Shown one piece after another: positions 17,527 to 26,102 of a stretch of 64,000 nucleotides of DNA. Origin of the DNA: Oscillospiraceae bacterium (GTDB taxonomy: Bacteria > Bacillota > Clostridia > Oscillospirales > Ruminococcaceae). A program made the position numbers and the translations under genes. How positions within the stretch are numbered: the stretch's first letter is position 1; every line of letters begins with the position of its first letter. The notes beneath the pieces are model-generated. The model saw only the letters and a program-made list of their open reading frames with translations. It was not told where the DNA came from and did not search any database. The stretch is from positions 248,001 through 312,000 of the forward strand of contig JAFTTI010000021.1 in NCBI GenBank assembly GCA_017466865.1. The letters run 5' to 3'.

Positions 17527-18183
17527 ATGAACAGAAAAAATTATATTATCCGAAACGAAAATAAAAACGACTATTTCGCAGTAGAAAATCTCACAAGAGA
17601 ATCATTCTGGAATTTAAGTTTTCCGGGTTGTAACGAACATTACTTCATACACGTTATGAGAGATCACGAGGATTTTATTCCCGAACTCGCTTTCGTTATG
17701 GAAGTTGACGGCGAAATTATCGCAAACATTATGTATCTTAAATCAAAGCTTGTTGATGAAAACGGAAACGAAAAGGAAACTATTTCTTTCGGACCCGTCT
17801 GTGTGCATCCGAAATATCAGAGAATGGGATACGGAAAAATCCTTATCGAACATTCTTTTGAAAAAGCTAAGGAGATGGGCTTTGACACAGTTATCATCTT
17901 CGGAAATCCCGACAACTATGTTGCGAGAGGATTTAAAAGTTGTATAAGATTCAATGTTTGTTTAGATGGTGGATATTTTCCTGCACCGCTTCTTGTAAAA
18001 GAACTGAAAGAAAATCAGTTTGACGGCAGAAGATGGTTCTATCACGAAAGTGATGCGAGTGCGCCTTGCGCTGATGAAGAGGCAGTTGAAAATTTCGATA
18101 AGAATTTTCCACCTAAAGAAAAAGGCTGGCAACCCAGTCAGGAAGAATTTTTCATCCACTCACATTCTGGGCTTAATGCTTAA
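17527..18183 (+). CDS. GNAT-family N-acetyltransferase
   Basis: A 218-residue acetyltransferase. The acetyl-CoA site is visible as VCVHPKYQRMGYGKILIEHS (about residues 93-112), the V-x-P-x-x-Q-x-x-G-x-G/A loop, and IIFGNPDNYVARGFKS follows as in YhbS-type members. An AGGAGGT precedes the ATG. The substrate is unknown. The long leader with a possible peptide and hairpin suggests induction by a ribosome-directed stress. Confidence 0.88.
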   Translation: MNRKNYIIRNENKNDYFAVENLTRESFWNLSFPGCNEHYFIHVMRDHEDFIPELAFVMEVDGEIIANIMYLKSKLVDENGNEKETISFGPVCVHPKYQRMGYGKILIEHSFEKAKEMGFDTVIIFGNPDNYVARGFKSCIRFNVCLDGGYFPAPLLVKELKENQFDGRRWFYHESDASAPCADEEAVENFDKNFPPKEKGWQPSQEEFFIHSHSGLNA

Positions 18184-18196
18184 CGGATAAATAATA

Positions 18197-18232
18197 AAAG
18201 CACCTACCTTTGTGGTAGGTGCTTTTTGTTTT
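18197..18232. terminator. Bidirectional terminator between GNAT and GH43 genes
   Basis: Arms AAGCACCTACC and GGTAGGTGCTT, loop about 5 bases, TTTTTGTTTT on the plus side and TTTTATTATTT on the minus side. Confidence 0.88.
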
Positions 18233-19811
18233 AGAAAGAAATCTGAAGCATCTGTAATTTTTCGTTTCCGTTATAGATGAAATAGAGAGGCTTTACGCCG
18301 TCGGGGATATTTACTTTTGCTGTGAGGTCTGTCCAAGAGGAAGAAAGGGAAGAAGGAATATAAATTCTTCCGACTTCTTCGCCTTTTTCTTCTGTGAGAA
18401 CTGAAAAATAAGGTTTTTCGCCCGTAAATTCCTTTACGGATGTTTTACTGTCTTCGGTTTCACAGCGTTCGTCTTTTCTGACAGGGCCTTCGTAAACTAC
18501 TTTGTTTTCTTCTGTTTCTTTTCTTACTGTTATGGTGACTTTATCTGTTCCTTTAAAATCGAAATACTTGAAACCTATTAAGGTTTCGTTTCCGATTTCG
18601 GCTATGAATCTTTCGTTATCCTTATGCGTTACATTCGGGAAAGAGAAGGTATAGATACTGTTTGAGCCGTGGGGCATATTTCCGTTTGTGAGGTTGCAGG
18701 CTATTGGTGCGGGGAATTTTCCTGCGGGTTTTAAAGGGCCATCGTTAAGTCCGCAACTTGTTATTTCAACCTGATTTATAGAACCATCCGGGTTTATAGT
18801 TATCTTTTCGGCACACGCCTGACGGCTGTAATCTGATTTATGGGTTAGTCTGTGGAAAAAGACATACCACTGATTATTTACCTCTGTGATACTTCCGTGG
18901 GTTGTTCCTGTCATATTGAGTTTTTCTTCTTTTGTTCTTCCGTTAAGACCGACATCACCGTTTGAAACGATAGTTCCGCCGAATGTAAAATTTTTATCGG
19001 GGAAGTCACTTGTAGCATAGCAGAGTTCGTGATTCTGCCATGAGGAATAGACAAAATAATATTTATCTCCGACTTTTCGCATTGATGAGCCTTCAAAGAA
19101 GGGGTGTTCTTCAAATGATGTTCCTTTAACGCGATAGGGAATGATATGTTTCGGTTCGTCTTTGACGGTAATCATATCGTCTTCTAAAGTAAGCATAACC
19201 GCGCCCATAATGCTATCGGGATGATAAGAAAAGATTTCTTCTTTTGTTCTTCCGAACATCTGCATTTCTGTTTTTATAAGTTCTTCGCTTGGAAAATCTT
19301 CTCTTTCTTCATAGTCATACTGTGTTCCGTAATAAACCCTTATTGTTCCGTTATCGTTTAAAACGGCGGGGTCAAAACAGATGTATTTCATCATGAGAGA
19401 GCCGTCTTTATTCTTTATATGTCCTAAAAATTCATATTGACCACAAGGGGTATCGCAGACTGCAACGCCTATGGGTACGCTATATCCGCCGTAGCCATAA
19501 TCACCGCCCATACAGTAGAAAAGATAGTATTTTCCGTCGTTGCCCTTTACTACATCGGGGGCATACATATATTTTCTGTCGGGATACTGAGGGTCTTGTG
19601 ACGCTTTATAGATAACGCCTTCATAACGCCAGTCGGAAAGGTCATCTACGGGGGCGGAATAGGTTACATAATCTTCCATACAGAAGGTGTATCCGCCCTC
19701 GCGGTCGTGTGAACCGAAGATATAGAGCCTGTCGCCGAAAACATGGGGTTCGCCGTCGGGGATATATTCATTTAAAGGTAAAAATGGATTATAGACCTGT
19801 TTTTTCTGCAT
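18231..19811 (-). CDS. Glycoside hydrolase family 43 protein
   Basis: A 526-residue protein without a signal peptide, so intracellular. The five-bladed propeller of GH43 is recognisable: the base Asp in YIPDGEPHVFGDRLYIFGSHD's opening blade, MYAPDVVKGNDGKYYLFYC, an Asp in CFDPAVLNDNG, and the likely acid Glu in FFEGSSMRKVGDKYYFVYS. The C-terminal about 200 residues form a beta-rich accessory domain. It probably removes xylosyl or arabinosyl units from imported oligosaccharides. Its first 81 bases are duplicated at 20789-20869. The PAP2 gene lies directly upstream, but no shared function is evident. Confidence 0.88.
   Translation of the reverse strand: MQKKQVYNPFLPLNEYIPDGEPHVFGDRLYIFGSHDREGGYTFCMEDYVTYSAPVDDLSDWRYEGVIYKASQDPQYPDRKYMYAPDVVKGNDGKYYLFYCMGGDYGYGGYSVPIGVAVCDTPCGQYEFLGHIKNKDGSLMMKYICFDPAVLNDNGTIRVYYGTQYDYEEREDFPSEELIKTEMQMFGRTKEEIFSYHPDSIMGAVMLTLEDDMITVKDEPKHIIPYRVKGTSFEEHPFFEGSSMRKVGDKYYFVYSSWQNHELCYATSDFPDKNFTFGGTIVSNGDVGLNGRTKEEKLNMTGTTHGSITEVNNQWYVFFHRLTHKSDYSRQACAEKITINPDGSINQVEITSCGLNDGPLKPAGKFPAPIACNLTNGNMPHGSNSIYTFSFPNVTHKDNERFIAEIGNETLIGFKYFDFKGTDKVTITVRKETEENKVVYEGPVRKDERCETEDSKTSVKEFTGEKPYFSVLTEEKGEEVGRIYIPSSLSSSWTDLTAKVNIPDGVKPLYFIYNGNEKLQMLQISF
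19731..19811 (-). repeat. 81-base duplicated segment, copy 1 (GH43 5' end)
   Basis: The first 27 codons of the GH43 gene. Copy 2 at 20789-20869 has the same length with about five substitutions and no gaps. Confidence 0.85.
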
Positions 19812-19812
19812 A

Positions 19813-20709
19813 TTAAAACTCCTTTTTTATAATGCGTTTTTCAAGGCAGTGATAGACAATACACAACAAAGTTCCTACAAGCACACCGAACGAAATATCG
19901 GAAAGGTAATGTGCACCGAGAACCATTCTTGAAAGAACTGTTAAAATCATCATTATTACAGAAATGATAAAGAGGGTTTTGTTTTTAAGGACAGGGAAGA
20001 TTTCGTGGAATATGGGGAGAATGATAAAATTCATCATCGCTATAACCGCGTGTCCACTGAAAAACGAGCCAAAATCATCTCCCGCAAGGGAATATTTTTC
20101 CTGATAAAAATCGCTTTCTCTGAAAAGAGAATACCAGGGAGTAAAATCTATGCCGTTATATCCCGATGAAACTATGCGATAACGCGGACGGCAGAAGATT
20201 TCTTTCACTATAACAGGGAGAAAAAAAGCTATTGTCATAACAGAAAGAAGAATAATGATTTTTTTCATAATATTCTTGTCGCATCGTTTTTTGTTGACAA
20301 AAAATCCTATGAAAAAAAGAGGGTAGAATATTATAATTCCGAGTACTAAAAAATAAGGGAACGAGAACTCTTTTCTTTCGAAAAATTCGCCATAGCAGGA
20401 AGGACTTAAAAGTCCGCTTGCGCCGAGAACAGAGGTTGAAAGAGCAAGATATCCGCAGATAACTGAACATAGAATTCTTTTGTTTTTATTTATTCCCGAT
20501 GAAAAGAATTGTCCGAGAAGTATTCCTATAAGAAACACGAAAGCAGCGTGGAAAAAATAAAGTTCGATAAATGTAACAAAGAGGGCGGGTGGGTTTTTCG
20601 GAAGATAAACGGCAGTTGCGATTTCAAGGTCAAAGAAACTGCCGATAACGAGGGCTGTTGCAAAAAATGCTGTAAGTAATGAATAAAATAATTTCTTATC
20701 TGATATCAT
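19813..20709 (-). CDS. PAP2-superfamily membrane phosphatase
   Basis: A 298-residue protein with about seven hydrophobic helices. The three PAP2 motifs are visible: KEIFCRPRYR (KxxxxxxRP-like), FFSGHAV (the PSGH motif with Phe in place of Pro) and SRMVLGAHYLSD (SRxxxxxHxxxD). The family dephosphorylates undecaprenyl pyrophosphate, phosphatidate or sugar phosphates at the membrane. It ends 1 base before the GH43 start and overlaps the small duplicated frame upstream, so the locus has been rearranged. Confidence 0.88.
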   Translation of the reverse strand: MISDKKLFYSLLTAFFATALVIGSFFDLEIATAVYLPKNPPALFVTFIELYFFHAAFVFLIGILLGQFFSSGINKNKRILCSVICGYLALSTSVLGASGLLSPSCYGEFFERKEFSFPYFLVLGIIIFYPLFFIGFFVNKKRCDKNIMKKIIILLSVMTIAFFLPVIVKEIFCRPRYRIVSSGYNGIDFTPWYSLFRESDFYQEKYSLAGDDFGSFFSGHAVIAMMNFIILPIFHEIFPVLKNKTLFIISVIMMILTVLSRMVLGAHYLSDISFGVLVGTLLCIVYHCLEKRIIKKEF

Positions 20710-20869
20710 AATAGAATTTATCCGCCGCTTCTCTGTCCTTGCCTGTAAAAATTCTCTTTGTTATATCGCGGTTTTTGATAAGATACCAGTCGCCGAAAAC
20801 ATGGGGTTCACCGTCGGGGATATATTCATTTAGTGGTAAAAAAGGATTATAGACCTGTTTTTTCTGCAT
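20697..20869 (-). pseudogene. Remnant frame with a duplicated GH43 N-terminus
   Basis: A 57-codon frame starting MQKKQVYNPFLPLNEYIPDG, identical in its first 27 residues to the GH43 protein, then switching to an unrelated tail (WYLIKNRDITKRIFTGKDRE...). It has its own AAAGGAG and overlaps the start of the PAP2 gene. I read it as a recombination scar: the 5' end of a GH43 gene fused to the remnant of another frame. Confidence 0.7.
20789..20869 (-). repeat. 81-base duplicated segment, copy 2
   Basis: Matches 19731-19811 in the same orientation, about 1.06 kb away, with the PAP2 gene between the copies. Confidence 0.85.
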
Positions 20870-20958
20870 TTGTAAATCTCCTTTATTCTGATTTTATAAT
20901 GAAATTTATTTGTTGTCTTAATAACATTATTATAGCAAAAATCACTGCGTCAAGTCAA

Positions 20959-20993
20959 TAAAAAAGGCCGGTGGAATGTTCCACCAGCCTTTG
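20959..20993 (-). terminator. Terminator after purC
   Basis: Read on the minus strand: AAAGGCTGGTGGAA, loop, TTCCACCGGCCTTT with one mismatch, then TTTTATTG. Confidence 0.85.
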
Positions 20994-21007
20994 AAAATTC
21001 TATAATC

Positions 21008-21691
21008 TTATCTGTTGTTGATGAGCTTTGTGAGTTCAACGGGGTCAACAATCTTATCGCCCTTGTAAACACGCATATTTCCTGATGCGATTTCGTCGAT
21101 AAGGATAACTTCGCCGTTGTTGTAGCCGAATTCGAACTTGATATCCCAGAGGTCAAGATCGATTGTCTTGAGGTCGTCAGCAACGATCTTTGTGATCTTG
21201 AGTGTCTGTTCCTTCATGCTCTGGAACATTTCTTCTGTCATAACGCCGAGAACAGCAAGACCTTCACTTGTAACGAGGGGATCGCCCTTTTCGTCGTTCT
21301 TGAATGTGCATTCAACATAGCCGTTTTCAATTTTTGTTCCGTCAGCCATATATTCGCCGTATCTTCTGATGAAGCTTCCTGTTGCAACAAGACGGCAGAT
21401 AACTTCAAGACCATGGCCGAAAACTGTTGCGGGGAGAACTTCCATAGTAGCGTTTTCAATATCAGCGCTTACATAGTGAGTCTTGATTCCTGCTTTTTTG
21501 AGCATTTCAAAGTAGTAAACCGATGTTTCGAGGTTAGCCTTACCGATGCCGTCGATTGTGAGACCTACTGAGTTTTCGCCGGGATCGAAAACGCCGTCTT
21601 TACCTGTGCAGTCATCCTTGAACTTGAGCATTACATTGCCGTTGTCAAGCTTGTAAACATCTTTTGTTTTACCTGTATAAATTTTTTCCAT
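21008..21691 (-). CDS. purC: Phosphoribosylaminoimidazole-succinocarboxamide synthase
   Basis: A 227-residue SAICAR synthetase, the ATP-dependent step joining CAIR and aspartate in purine synthesis. It starts [13 protein letters not shown] and holds the conserved GVMTEE region, KFEFG, and [13 protein letters not shown] near the end. I place the start at 21691 behind AAAAGGAGCAAT; an open frame runs farther upstream but lacks a ribosome site. It is monocistronic, away from other pur genes. A 12-base palindrome (GTGGAAATCCAC, 21722-21733) lies in its leader. Confidence 0.95.
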   Translation of the reverse strand: MEKIYTGKTKDVYKLDNGNVMLKFKDDCTGKDGVFDPGENSVGLTIDGIGKANLETSVYYFEMLKKAGIKTHYVSADIENATMEVLPATVFGHGLEVICRLVATGSFIRRYGEYMADGTKIENGYVECTFKNDEKGDPLVTSEGLAVLGVMTEEMFQSMKEQTLKITKIVADDLKTIDLDLWDIKFEFGYNNGEVILIDEIASGNMRVYKGDKIVDPVELTKLINNR

Positions 21692-21745
21692 AAGTATTGC
21701 TCCTTTTCTTTTGTGAATCAAGTGGAAATCCACCATAACATAGAA

Positions 21746-21774
21746 ATTATATATCATTAGCTTTGAGATTTCAA
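21746..21774 (-). promoter_or_regulatory. Promoter for purC
   Basis: On the minus strand TTGAAA (21774-21769), 17 bases, TATAAT (21751-21746). Confidence 0.75.
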
Positions 21775-21870
21775 GAGGATTTTGCAATTTTTTTTATTTA
21801 AAAATTCATTTTTTGGAGATTTTCACAGTATATTATATATTTTGACCTCATTAAATATTTATTATTTTAT

Positions 21871-21927
21871 CTTGTTGACATATCAACAAGCGTGTGATAT
21901 AATTTCACTTGTTGAGATTTCAACAAG
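21871..21927 (+). promoter_or_regulatory. marR promoter with twin operators
   Basis: Promoter TTGACA (21875-21880), 17 bases, TATAAT (21898-21903). Two palindromes with identical half-sites CTTGTTGA-N4-TCAACAAG cover it: one (21871-21890) includes the -35 box, the other (21908-21927) covers the start of transcription. This is the classical layout for autorepression by a MarR dimer. Confidence 0.85.
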
Positions 21928-21940
21928 AAGGATGGTAGTT

Positions 21941-22387
21941 ATGGAAGAAAGATTTGAAACCTTTACTGTGCTTATAGCGAAAATAAGCAGGAGTATAAGA
22001 AAGATAAAAAATCAGGAGATGGCGGATTACGGTTTTAAAAGTCAGCATGTGTCATGTCTTTATTATCTTTACAGAGAGGGTGGACTTACCGCAACCGAAC
22101 TCTGCGAAAGATGTGAAGAAGACAAGGCAACTATTTCGCGTTCTCTGAACTATCTTGAAGAAAACGGATATTTGGTATGCGATTGTAAGAACACAAAGAG
22201 ATACAAGAGTAATCTTATTCTTACAGAAAAGGGGAAAGAGGCAGGAAAGAAGATAGCCGATAAGATAAGCAATGTTCTTGATGAGGTGAGCGTAGGACTC
22301 AGTGATGAAGAAAGAACAGAGTTTTACAGAGGTCTTAAAATAATTACAGATAACCTCACAAATATATCTTCAAAATATGATAAATAA
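21941..22387 (+). CDS. MarR-family transcriptional regulator
   Basis: A 148-residue winged-helix protein. The recognition region reads LTATELCERCEEDKATISRS, followed by the wing (LVCDCKNTKRYKSNLILTEKG). I use ATG 21941 because the promoter and operators at 21871-21927 must lie upstream of the start; a longer open frame runs through them. It heads an operon with an alcohol and an aldehyde dehydrogenase, which it probably represses together with itself until an aldehyde-type or lipophilic ligand binds. Confidence 0.9.
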   Translation: MEERFETFTVLIAKISRSIRKIKNQEMADYGFKSQHVSCLYYLYREGGLTATELCERCEEDKATISRSLNYLEENGYLVCDCKNTKRYKSNLILTEKGKEAGKKIADKISNVLDEVSVGLSDEERTEFYRGLKIITDNLTNISSKYDK

Positions 22388-22398
22388 GGTGTGTTAAA

Positions 22399-23640
22399 AT
22401 GTTTTTTGTCAAATCAGCATTCTGTCGTGTTTTTCAGACAGTTTTTCGTTTAGCATTACCCGTTCTTCCTTACAGAGAACCTGAAATAATAGGCTCTTGT
22501 AAAGAACTTTCGGGAGTTTTTGAAAAGGAAAAAATAAAATCGGTTCTTGTTGTTACTGACAAGGGGATAGTTGAGAATGAACTTTTGAATCCCGTTATGG
22601 AAGTTCTTGAAAACAGAGGGGTAAAATATTCTGTATATGATAAAACCCAGCCTAATCCTACTGTCAATAATGTTGAGGACGCTCTTAAAATCTACAAGGA
22701 AAATAACTGCGACTCGCTTATTGCGATAGGCGGGGGTTCGGCTATGGACTGCGCTAAGGCGATAGGTGCGAGAGTTGCATACCCTGAAAAACACCTCAAC
22801 AAGATGAGGGGAATTTTAAGGGTTATGAAGAAAATTCCTACACTCATCGCTATTCCTACTACTGCGGGAACGGGCAGTGAGGTTACGCTTGCGTCAATTA
22901 TTACAGACAGCGATAATCTTGATAAATATGCTCTTATGAGTTTTCCTCTTATTCCAAGATATGCTGTTCTTGATGCGACACTTACATATTCACTCCCCAA
23001 AAAATTCACATCAACAACGGGTATGGATGCACTCACTCACGCGGTTGAGGCTTATATAGGAAGGTCTACAACAAAGGAAACAAGGCGTCTTGCTTTAGAG
23101 GCGACCACTCTTATTTTTGAAAACATAGAGGACGCTTATCAGAATGGATATGACCACAACGCAAGAGAAAATATGCTCTATGCGGCTTATAAGGCAGGGG
23201 TTGCTTTCTCGAAATCGTATGTGGGATATATCCACGCTGTTGCACATTCTTTAGGCGGAAGATACGGCACTCCCCACGGTCTTGCAAATGCGGTTATAAT
23301 GCCTTATGTTCTTGAAAGTTACGGAGAAAGTGCTTACAAGAAACTTCATAAACTCGGTGTTGCAGCAGGGGTTTGTGGAGAAAATATCTCTCACAAGGAT
23401 GGCGCTGAAAAGTTTATTGCTGCTATAAGAAAACTCAACAGAAATATGGGTATACCCGAAAAGATAGAGGGTATAAAAAAATCGGATATTCCTTTGATGG
23501 CTATACACGCTGAAAAAGAGGCTAATCCTTTATATCCTGTTCCGAAACTTATGACTGCCTCTGAACTTGAAAAATTCTACTATGATATTGCTGATTGGAG
23601 CGTAAATTATGACAATTACAGAGATACAAAATCTGCTTGA
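22399..23640 (+). CDS. Iron-containing alcohol dehydrogenase
   Basis: A 413-residue group III alcohol dehydrogenase. NAD(P) binding shows as IAIGGGSAMDCAKAIG, and the metal ligands lie in GMDALTHAVEAY and HAVAHSLGG...PHGLANAV. The first about 25 residues (FFVKSAFCRVFQTVFRLALP) form an unusual hydrophobic extension also found in some class IV ADHs of Clostridia. The 3' end overlaps the aldehyde dehydrogenase by 32 bases. The two enzymes together would interconvert alcohol, aldehyde and acid. Confidence 0.9.
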   Translation: MFFVKSAFCRVFQTVFRLALPVLPYREPEIIGSCKELSGVFEKEKIKSVLVVTDKGIVENELLNPVMEVLENRGVKYSVYDKTQPNPTVNNVEDALKIYKENNCDSLIAIGGGSAMDCAKAIGARVAYPEKHLNKMRGILRVMKKIPTLIAIPTTAGTGSEVTLASIITDSDNLDKYALMSFPLIPRYAVLDATLTYSLPKKFTSTTGMDALTHAVEAYIGRSTTKETRRLALEATTLIFENIEDAYQNGYDHNARENMLYAAYKAGVAFSKSYVGYIHAVAHSLGGRYGTPHGLANAVIMPYVLESYGESAYKKLHKLGVAAGVCGENISHKDGAEKFIAAIRKLNRNMGIPEKIEGIKKSDIPLMAIHAEKEANPLYPVPKLMTASELEKFYYDIADWSVNYDNYRDTKSA

Positions 23641-24991
23641 AAAACAGCGTGAATATTACAGAACGGGTGTTACTATCCCTGTCAATTTCAGAATAAAGCA
23701 GCTTAAAAAGCTTTATGCTATTGTTAAGAAATATGAAAAGGAAATAAACGATGCTTTAAAAGCTGACCTCGGAAAAAGCCATTATGAAGGGTTTATGTGT
23801 GAAAGCGGACTCGTTCTTTCTGAAATTTCATATATGATAAAGAATACGAGAAAATTCGCGAGAAGAAAGACTGTTTATACACCCTTAGCACAGTTCCCAT
23901 CACACAGTTTTAAGCAGCCCGTTCCTTATGGAAACACTCTTATAATGAGCCCCTGGAACTATCCTTTTCTTCTTACTATTGACCCTTTGGCAAACGCTAT
24001 TGCGGCGGGAAACACCGTTGTTTTAAAGCCGAGTGCTTATTCGCCCAACACAATCAAGATTGTTGAGAAGATAATTTCTGAATGTTTTTCTCCTGAATAC
24101 GTTGCGGTTGTAACGGGCGGAAGAGCAGAAAACACTGCACTTTTAGACGGAAAATTCGATTTTGTTTTCTTCACGGGAAGTCAGGCTGTCGGAAAGGAAG
24201 TTTTAAGACATACTGCGGAAAATCTTATTCCTGCAGTTTTAGAACTCGGTGGAAAAAGCCCTTGTATAGTTGACAAAACCGCTGACATAAAACTTGCTGC
24301 AAAGAGAATTGTTTTCGGAAAATATTTAAACTGTGGGCAGACTTGTGTTGCACCAGACCATATTATCTGTGAAAAGTCGATTAAAGATAAATTTATCGAA
24401 GAGGTCAAAAAGCAGGTTAAGTTACAGTTCGGGGAAAATCCGCTTGAAAACGAAGACTACGGAAAGATAATAAACGGAAAGCATTTTGAAAGATTATGTT
24501 CGCTTATTGACGACGAAAAGGTTGTTGTCGGCGGAAATACAAATCCTGAAACATTACAGATTGCACCTACTGTTATGGACAATGTAACATACAATGATGC
24601 GGTTATGGGCGAGGAAATTTTAGGGCCTATAATGCCGATACTTACATTTGATGATTTTGATACACTTATCTCTGAAATCAAGGAAAAAGATGAACCTTTG
24701 GCACTGTATATTTTCTCATCAGACAAGAAGCGTATAAAGAGAGTTACGACAGAACTTTCTTATGGTGGCGGATGCATAAACGATGTTATCATTCATCTTG
24801 CGACAAGCGAAATGGGATTTGGTGGTGTCGGAAAAAGCGGTATGGGAAGCTATCACGGAAAAGATGGTTTTGACGCTTTTTCACATACTAAATCAATTGT
24901 TGACAAGAAGACCTGGCTTGATCTTCCGATGAGATATCAACCCTATAAAAATAAGTTTTATGAGAAACTTCTCCATATATTCCTGAAATAG
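23609..24991 (+). CDS. NAD(P)-dependent aldehyde dehydrogenase
   Basis: A 460-residue class 3-like (YwdH/ALDH3) enzyme. Visible are the NAD-site sequence MSPWNYPF, the glutamate motif LELGGKSPCIVD, the catalytic cysteine in GKYLNCGQTCVAPDH and a late EEILGPIMPI motif. The C-terminus is basic and hydrophobic, as in membrane-associated ALDH3 members. It is the last gene of the MarR operon, ended by a strong terminator. Confidence 0.93.
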   Translation: MTITEIQNLLEKQREYYRTGVTIPVNFRIKQLKKLYAIVKKYEKEINDALKADLGKSHYEGFMCESGLVLSEISYMIKNTRKFARRKTVYTPLAQFPSHSFKQPVPYGNTLIMSPWNYPFLLTIDPLANAIAAGNTVVLKPSAYSPNTIKIVEKIISECFSPEYVAVVTGGRAENTALLDGKFDFVFFTGSQAVGKEVLRHTAENLIPAVLELGGKSPCIVDKTADIKLAAKRIVFGKYLNCGQTCVAPDHIICEKSIKDKFIEEVKKQVKLQFGENPLENEDYGKIINGKHFERLCSLIDDEKVVVGGNTNPETLQIAPTVMDNVTYNDAVMGEEILGPIMPILTFDDFDTLISEIKEKDEPLALYIFSSDKKRIKRVTTELSYGGGCINDVIIHLATSEMGFGGVGKSGMGSYHGKDGFDAFSHTKSIVDKKTWLDLPMRYQPYKNKFYEKLLHIFLK

Positions 24992-25036
24992 CAAAAAACC
25001 GATGGATGTGAAAAGTCCGTCGGTTTTTTGCTTTTC
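24991..25036 (+). terminator. Terminator of the marR-adh-aldh operon
   Basis: Arms GCAAAAAACCGA and TCGGTTTTTTGC with a 20-base inner part that pairs further (TGGA/TCC). A second hairpin AAACTACC/GGTAGTTT follows at 25047-25072. Confidence 0.8.
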
Positions 25037-25156
25037 AAAATAAAAAACTACCCGATGAAAATCAGGTAGTTTTGTTTATGTCTGTTCGTTCACCGAAATT
25101 ATGACCGCGTCGAAATAAAAAAATCGCTTTATCTGCTACAGGCAGCGTTCAGTTTT

Positions 25157-25272
25157 TTATTCCCACTTGCTCCCGACAAACCTGTCTTAAACAAATCTGT
25201 ATAGGAGATTTAGCTTATAGTATTTGTATTACTTGATTATCCATAGATTATGGACTATCAGATTTTATGTTG
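25157..25272 (+). repeat. Element end repeat R1 (left end of E1)
   Basis: Starts with the core TTATTCCCACT, which equals the last 11 bases of guaA as read on this strand (44824-44834). It then runs nearly identically to R2 and R3 (CGACAAACCTGTCTTAAAC and onward, with an inner TCCATA-GAT-TATGGA palindrome). It stops at ATGTTG, where it is joined to a relaxase fragment. It marks the outer border of the accessory region. Between 25073 and 25156 I see no gene. Confidence 0.85.
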
Positions 25273-25390
25273 TCTTTTGTTCCGGTTGGGTCAACATTTT
25301 CACACAGAAACTCACGGTTATTGTGGGGCAGGCTGTGCTTCTTACTGATACGACCGCTGATTGTTCTTTTTTCGATAGGGATTGCTCATT
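25267..25390 (-). pseudogene. 5' fragment of a MobV-type relaxase gene (E1)
   Basis: About 120 bases match the 5' end of the intact relaxase gene (start at 39671): the minus strand encodes SKKHSLPHNNREFLCENVDP-like sequence, then ends at the R1 junction. The start region is altered, so it cannot be expressed. Fragment and R1 share ATGTTG at the junction, pointing to a microhomology deletion. Confidence 0.8.
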
Positions 25391-25394
25391 TCTA

Positions 25395-25423
25395 TTGAAT
25401 TTTTGGGGTTGGTGTGGTATAAT
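25395..25423 (+). promoter_or_regulatory. Outward promoter of slot A, copy 1
   Basis: TTGAAT, 17 bases, TATAAT, embedded in a block (TTTTTGGGGTTGGTGTGG) that recurs at 31607-31635 and 39673-39701. Each copy points away from a relaxase gene end and into a different cargo gene. Confidence 0.8.
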
Positions 25424-25462
25424 GAGCTTGTCAATAATTAAGAAGTTGGAAAGGGGAATAAT

Positions 25463-25756
25463 ATGAAAAAAATAAGTGTTAAGCTGATTCTTTCATTCTT
25501 GGCTTTTTTAACTATCAATCTTTGGCTTATAGCTAAGGGAGTTACTAAAGGCAATGCTGACTTTTTTATTTCTTCAACAGTAGAAGAAACTATTTTATTT
25601 ATCCTTTTACAGCTATTTGTCATCGTTATTTATAATATTCAGCCACTTACAATAAAAAAGTCCAAACTAATATATTGGTGTGTTTCCGAAGCATTTGTTT
25701 TTGCTACTGTTTTCTTTTGGGGGATATTTATTGTTGGACCTATATGGTTTATATAA
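25463..25756 (+). CDS. Small three-TM membrane protein (E1 slot A cargo)
   Basis: A 97-residue protein consisting of about three hydrophobic helices (residues 5-25, 42-60 and 70-95) with short basic links. No motif that I recognise. The ribosome site AAAGGGG is 8 bases before the ATG. It is driven by the slot A promoter and followed by the slot A tail, so it is cargo of a mobile element. An immunity, toxin-like or transport role cannot be decided from sequence. Confidence 0.65.
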   Translation: MKKISVKLILSFLAFLTINLWLIAKGVTKGNADFFISSTVEETILFILLQLFVIVIYNIQPLTIKKSKLIYWCVSEAFVFATVFFWGIFIVGPIWFI

Positions 25757-25777
25757 CTACAGATTTCAATATCTGTT

Positions 25778-25807
25778 CAAACTAACCTCGCCTTTGTTAC
25801 TTTCTGT
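25778..25807 (+). repeat. Slot A tail T1 (truncated)
   Basis: ACTAACCTCGCCTTTGTTAC and a few more bases match the start of the tails T2 (32466) and T3 (40129); the foldback part is missing here. Confidence 0.75.
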
Positions 25808-25828
25808 TATAAAAAGACAAAAGAAAAT

Positions 25829-25870
25829 CCCGAAAACCCCTTCGCTTAGAGGTTTTCGGGACTATTTATT
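25829..25870. terminator. Hairpin terminator downstream of slot A in E1
   Basis: Arms CCCGAAAACC and GGTTTTCGGG, then ACTATTTATTTTATT. The same hairpin and flanks recur at 32634-32672 in E2. It would also end minus-strand transcription coming from the xis-like pseudogene. Confidence 0.8.
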
Positions 25871-26070
25871 TTATTTCCACTCCTTCTCTTCGTCAGATAA
25901 GCCGTAAATTCGTTTCATAAGATACTTGCTACTGATACGCCCTTTTATTGTCACAAGACCTTTTGCTTCCTGCTCCGCATTCAGCTTGCGTATCAACTTG
26001 TATGCATATGATAACGATACTCCCAGCATTTCCTGCACATCAGTCGCTGTAAAAATCGCTTATTCTCCAT
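25871..26070 (-). pseudogene. Frameshifted excisionase-like HTH gene (E1)
   Basis: The minus strand encodes AIFTATDVQEMLGVSLSYAY, KLIRKLNAEQEAKGLVTIKG and RISSKYLMKRIYGLSDEEKEWK, clearly homologous to the intact 67-residue HTH gene at 42856-43059. The likely start ATG (26070, behind GGAGG) is out of frame by one base: ATGGAGAATAA leads into GCGATT, as if one A had been lost. A shorter product from an internal start is possible but would lack helix 1. Confidence 0.75.
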
Positions 26071-26102
26071 AAATCCAAGCCTCCTCTCTTCAATTTTATT
26101 AT

